Part shown: positions 5,286 to 7,721 of the stretch, piece by piece | Numbering within the stretch: position 1 is the stretch's first letter | Layout: every line of letters starts with the position of its first letter | Assembly: GCA_900771305.1 (NCBI GenBank) | Contig: CAAGNL010000074.1 | Coordinates: forward strand, 1-7,721 | From: Kiritimatiellia bacterium | GTDB lineage: Bacteria; Verrucomicrobiota; Kiritimatiellia; RFP12; UBA1067 | Length of the DNA: 7,721 bases | Direction: 5' to 3' | Program-made: the position numbers and the translations under genes | Notes under the pieces: model-generated | Seen by the model: the letters and a program-made list of their open reading frames with translations, nothing else | Databases searched by the model: none | Told to the model about the DNA's origin: nothing

Positions 5286-7133
5286 TCAGAGCAGTCCCTC
5301 CTCGATTGTCTTGCCGTCGATCTTCGGCGGGGGCTGCGGTGGCAGACGCAGACCGAGCTGCGAGAGGACGAGCGCGACGTCATTCTTGGGCTCGCCGTAG
5401 CGCTGCATCACGATCTCGCGGCCGTCCGTGGTCGGTATCTTCACGTCGACCATGTAGATCTTCCTCATCTTGTCGAAGATCTGCCGGGGCGTCAGTCCGC
5501 TCGCCTTGCTCCGGGTCAGGTTCTTCAGCGTCGCCTGAAGGCAGTAGGCGACGTAGCTGACGAAGATGTGCGCCTCGATGCGACTGTCGAGCTGATGGTA
5601 GACGGGCCTCAGTCCGAGGTCGTTCTTCACCTCCTTGAACGACTGCTCGATCTCGCCCTGGATCATGTACTGCTTCCAGAGTGCCGCCGGATCGGCCTCG
5701 GTCATGTTCGTGCGCAGCAGGTACGTCCCCTCGTTGCTCCGGGCCTCCTTGATCCCCTCGAGGTCGAACGACCACGAGAAGTTCTCCTGCGTGACCGTCG
5801 TGTCCTTCGGCTTCGGCTTGCGGATCTTGAACAGTCGCCAGGCGCGTCCGGCCTTCGACCTCGCCACCGCAAGTCGCGAGATGAGCTCGTCCCGTGAAAG
5901 CGCCTTGCGTTCCTTCTCGACTGGCCTGCCGTCGTCTCCGACTTCGACGCGCCTTCCGATGCGCACGTCTATCGAATGGAGGGCCTTCATCACCGCGCGC
6001 ATCTTCGACTGGCGCATCGCGTGTTCCTTCGTGAAGCGGGCCATGCTGTGCGTCAGGACGTACTTGTCCGTCCCGTCCGCCGCGTACTTCACGCGGATGC
6101 CGTCCTGCACATGCGTCCACTCCTGCCCCGACAGCTTCTCGCCGAGCGCGCCGACCGTGCTGCGCGGGGATCCTACGAGGTACTTGAAGCCGAGCGAGCG
6201 CATCTTCTCCAGCGTCTCCTCCGTCGGGACGCCGCGGTCCATGAGCCAGAGGCTGTCGAGCTTGCCGTCCTTGCCGTACTTCTTCACGAGCCTGTCGACG
6301 AACTGCATCTGCGTGCCCTTGTCCGACGTGTTGCCGGGCATGACCTCGTAGGCGAGGGGCAGCCCGTCCGGAGTCAGCACGAGCGCGATCACGACCTGAA
6401 GGCAGTCGCCGCGCTTGTCCCGGCTGTAGCCGTGGCGCAAAAGCTCGGACGTCTCGGCCTTCGTCCCGTCCACCTCGAAGTACGTGCTCGTCAGGTCGTA
6501 GAGGATGACGCGGCAGTTCGAGGAGAAGAGCCCCGCCCAGCGGTCGCGGAGGAACCCGAACATCGCGTCCTTGTGCGCCACGAGCCGGTCGAGGCAGCCG
6601 TAGAGCGTCGACTTCGACGTGTAGGACGACTCGCCGAGCAGGTCTCGCACGGCGGTGTCGTCGTACCAGTCGCGGTGCATCCTCCACTCGCTGCCCGGCG
6701 ACGTCAGGCGGTAGAGGACGATGGCCTTGAAGATCGCGAGCCAGTCCGTGCCGTGCGAGCTGGGCGGGAGTCTGCCTGTCCAGAACGAGTCCAGCCCGAC
6801 GAGATCCCACAGGTGGAGCCCGAGCCAGCACGCGCCCCATTCGCGGATGTTCTCGACCTTCATCTGGCTCAGGCGGATCCGGATGGGGTTCTTCGTCTCG
6901 CGCGGAGGCTCCGGCGGAGGAGGCGGAATCAGGTAGCCTCGTTCGTCGACCTCCTTGCGCTCGTCGAGCTCGCTGATCGCGTTGAGCCAGGCGTTCTGCC
7001 GGTCCTCGTCTATCTCGCCGAGATAGAGAAGCTGCCGCTGGACGACGCGACGCCCCGCACGCGAGTTCTCCGCGACGCTCCAGTAGTCATGGACCTTGCC
7101 GTCCTTGAATCGTGATGTCTTGCGTAAAAACAT
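5286..7133 (-). CDS. IS1634-family DDE transposase
   Basis: A complete 615-residue transposase. The N-terminus (FLRKTSRFKDGKVHDYWSV, RRVVQRQLLYLGEI) is the typical opening of IS1634/IS4-group transposases. The RNase H-like DDE core shows D213 (LYDLTS), D299 (LWLMDRG) and E496 in IEQSFKEVKNDLGLRPVYH, followed by RIEAHIFVSYVAY. All three catalytic acids are present, so the enzyme may be active. A proline-rich linker lies at 70-77 and another near 598-603. The start at 7133 is set by the family N-terminus and by a -10 box 6 nt upstream. There is no Shine-Dalgarno, so the mRNA is probably leaderless. It makes cut-and-paste insertions of its own element; no passenger gene is present. Confidence 0.93.
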   Translation of the reverse strand: MFLRKTSRFKDGKVHDYWSVAENSRAGRRVVQRQLLYLGEIDEDRQNAWLNAISELDERKEVDERGYLIPPPPPEPPRETKNPIRIRLSQMKVENIREWGACWLGLHLWDLVGLDSFWTGRLPPSSHGTDWLAIFKAIVLYRLTSPGSEWRMHRDWYDDTAVRDLLGESSYTSKSTLYGCLDRLVAHKDAMFGFLRDRWAGLFSSNCRVILYDLTSTYFEVDGTKAETSELLRHGYSRDKRGDCLQVVIALVLTPDGLPLAYEVMPGNTSDKGTQMQFVDRLVKKYGKDGKLDSLWLMDRGVPTEETLEKMRSLGFKYLVGSPRSTVGALGEKLSGQEWTHVQDGIRVKYAADGTDKYVLTHSMARFTKEHAMRQSKMRAVMKALHSIDVRIGRRVEVGDDGRPVEKERKALSRDELISRLAVARSKAGRAWRLFKIRKPKPKDTTVTQENFSWSFDLEGIKEARSNEGTYLLRTNMTEADPAALWKQYMIQGEIEQSFKEVKNDLGLRPVYHQLDSRIEAHIFVSYVAYCLQATLKNLTRSKASGLTPRQIFDKMRKIYMVDVKIPTTDGREIVMQRYGEPKNDVALVLSQLGLRLPPQPPPKIDGKTIEEGLL

Positions 7134-7167
7134 GAGGGTATTATCTCATGTTCTCGCGGCTTTTCAA
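7129..7167 (-). promoter_or_regulatory. Transposase promoter with inverted repeat over -10 and start codon
   Basis: Read on the minus strand: TTGAAA (7167-7162), 16 nt, GATAAT (7145-7140) with an extended TG at 7148-7147, then ACCCTC and the ATG at 7133. The hexamer is 6 nt from the start codon. AACATGAG and CTCATGTT form an 8-bp inverted repeat (7152-7145 and 7136-7129) that encloses most of the -10 box and contains the start codon in its second arm. This may hold down transposase expression, through a bound protein or through pairing in read-through transcripts. Confidence 0.65.
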
Positions 7168-7280
7168 GACACCAAAGTCTTCACTACAACTTTTTCGGAA
7201 AAATCAGGCCGCTATGTTGCCAAACGATGCGGAAAGTCCGCAAGTCCCGTCCGAAACTTTTTCTAGTTTACCGATTATCA

Positions 7281-7291
7281 GGAAAGTCGGG
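7281..7291 (+). repeat. Right terminal inverted repeat of the insertion sequence
   Basis: GGAAAGTCGGG, the exact reverse complement of 5198-5208. A related sequence GGAAAGTCCG sits 50 bp inside (7231-7240), within a small hairpin GCGGA-AAG-TCCGC (7229-7241), and may be an internal binding site for the transposase. Confidence 0.8.
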
Positions 7292-7587
7292 TTAACGACA
7301 AAGACGAATGGGTTGTCATCTCAGACAAGCATTTCAGTGCGTACCCCAAAGAGATTTTCAAATGGTTGAGTGATACGCAAGAAGAATACGGGGATCCGAT
7401 AGCGGTGTCGCTAACCGATGATGCAGGCGTAGCCATTTTTGAGAGAGGATACTCTTGGCGAGGCAATTATCCTGAAGACTTGCGCAAGTCGATCAAGAAC
7501 GCAGATTACGAGCCAAGTGTCATAAGGATGGCGGGCAAAGACTGGTTCTATGCGGATGAAACAGGTAGGTACACTTATTCTCTATAG
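7292..7587 (+). pseudogene. 5'-truncated remnant of an unrecognised gene, cut by the insertion sequence
   Basis: From the right end of the insertion sequence, frame 1 stays open to TAG 7585-7587 and reads like a real protein C-terminus of about 97 residues: NDKDEWVVISDKHFSAYPKE, IFKWLSDTQEEYGDP, GVAIFERGYSWRGNYPEDLR and GKDWFYADETGRYTYSL. No ATG or GTG start is in frame; only TTG 7366 could give a 73-residue product, and it would leave out protein-like sequence upstream of it. The simplest reading is a gene whose 5' part was separated by the element. No matching 5' part is found left of 5198, so a deletion or rearrangement probably followed. Base composition is clearly more AT-rich than the other genes here, which suggests separate origin. 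I do not recognise the family; no membrane segment is seen. Confidence 0.6.
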
Positions 7588-7624
7588 TAGCTCCAACCAA
7601 AAATGCGTGAGCCACGAATCGTTG

Positions 7625-7721
7625 ATGAAACGTCTACCCATCCTGCTCGTCTCGGTTGTTGTCCTTCCGGCTGCATCCACCTCGCCGGCGGTTCCCCGCG
7701 CGGCATACGAAACTGTCGCGC
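7625..7721 (+). CDS. Start of a gene for a probable exported protein (cut by window end)
   Basis: ATG 7625 opens a frame that runs to the window edge: MKRLPILLVSVVVLPAASTS, then PAVPRAAYETVA. Positive residues followed by a hydrophobic stretch and small residues (AAS, TSPA) are a typical Sec signal peptide. The product beyond residue 32 is outside the window, so the function cannot be told. There is no clear Shine-Dalgarno. The -10 box at a fixed 6 nt seen for other genes here is absent; TATAGT at 7583-7588 is a weak alternative, giving a leader of about 30 nt. GC content returns to the high level of the left half. Confidence 0.55.
   Translation, partial: MKRLPILLVSVVVLPAASTSPAVPRAAYETVA

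Larger units (their letters stand above)
5198..7291 (-). mobile_element. IS1634-family insertion sequence
   Basis: A 2094-bp unit bounded by perfect 11-bp terminal inverted repeats: CCCGACTTTCC at 5198-5208 and GGAAAGTCGGG at 7281-7291. TA three and two bases outside each repeat also match, so the true ends may be up to 3 bp further out. It carries one transposase gene on the minus strand, with its promoter near the right end and a strong hairpin near the left end. GGAAAGTC occurs again at 7231-7238, inside the right end, and may be a second transposase site. No direct repeat of the target is visible on the flanks. The right flank is a gene remnant whose left part is not found on the other side. 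Confidence 0.8.

Noticed and set aside
5976..7115. Plus-strand frame of 379 codons inside the insertion sequence
   Set aside because: Antisense shadow of the transposase; Arg/Val/Glu/Ala-rich without motifs.
7148..7369. 73-codon plus-strand ORF near the right end of the insertion sequence
   Set aside because: It crosses the terminal inverted repeat from the element into the flanking remnant in another frame and shows no protein-like composition.

Overview
The window is GC-rich and looks like accessory DNA just downstream of a bacterial rRNA operon. It opens with the 3' end of a 5S rRNA on the plus strand, followed by two tandem hairpins that act as the operon terminator. Signal-peptide-bearing GH127 (DUF1680) and glycyl radical enzyme (GRE) proteins, an IS1634-type element and high-GC coding together suggest an anaerobic, carbohydrate-degrading bacterium. 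The PVC group (Kiritimatiellota/Lentisphaerota-like) is my guess; no marker gene here settles it.

Layout: 1-67 is the 5S rRNA end and 89-145 its terminator. 162-431 is a decayed remnant I read as a GRE, with a GAAA-capped hairpin sitting at its internal deletion junction. 487-2483 is a promoter plus a complete secreted GH127-family gene. 2487-2721 is a frameshifted remnant of an unrecognised gene. 2742-4967 is a complete GRE gene with a good ribosome binding site and a Tat-like N-terminus. 4968-5197 has no convincing gene but holds several small hairpins. 5198-7291 is an IS1634-family insertion sequence with 11-bp terminal inverted repeats, an internal 17-bp hairpin and a minus-strand DDE transposase. 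7292-7587 is a 5'-truncated, AT-richer gene remnant abutting the element. 7625 to the end is the start of another gene with a signal peptide.

The GH127 and GRE genes point the same way and may form one unit for anaerobic breakdown of a glycan or glycoconjugate. No GRE activase is present in the window. The most interesting points are three. First, the GRE carries an apparent Tat/Sec export signal although GREs are normally cytoplasmic. Second, three starts (GRE remnant, GH127, transposase) share an extended -10 box placed exactly 6 nt before the start codon, which predicts leaderless mRNAs. Third, inverted repeats enclose the -10 and the start codon of two of these genes.
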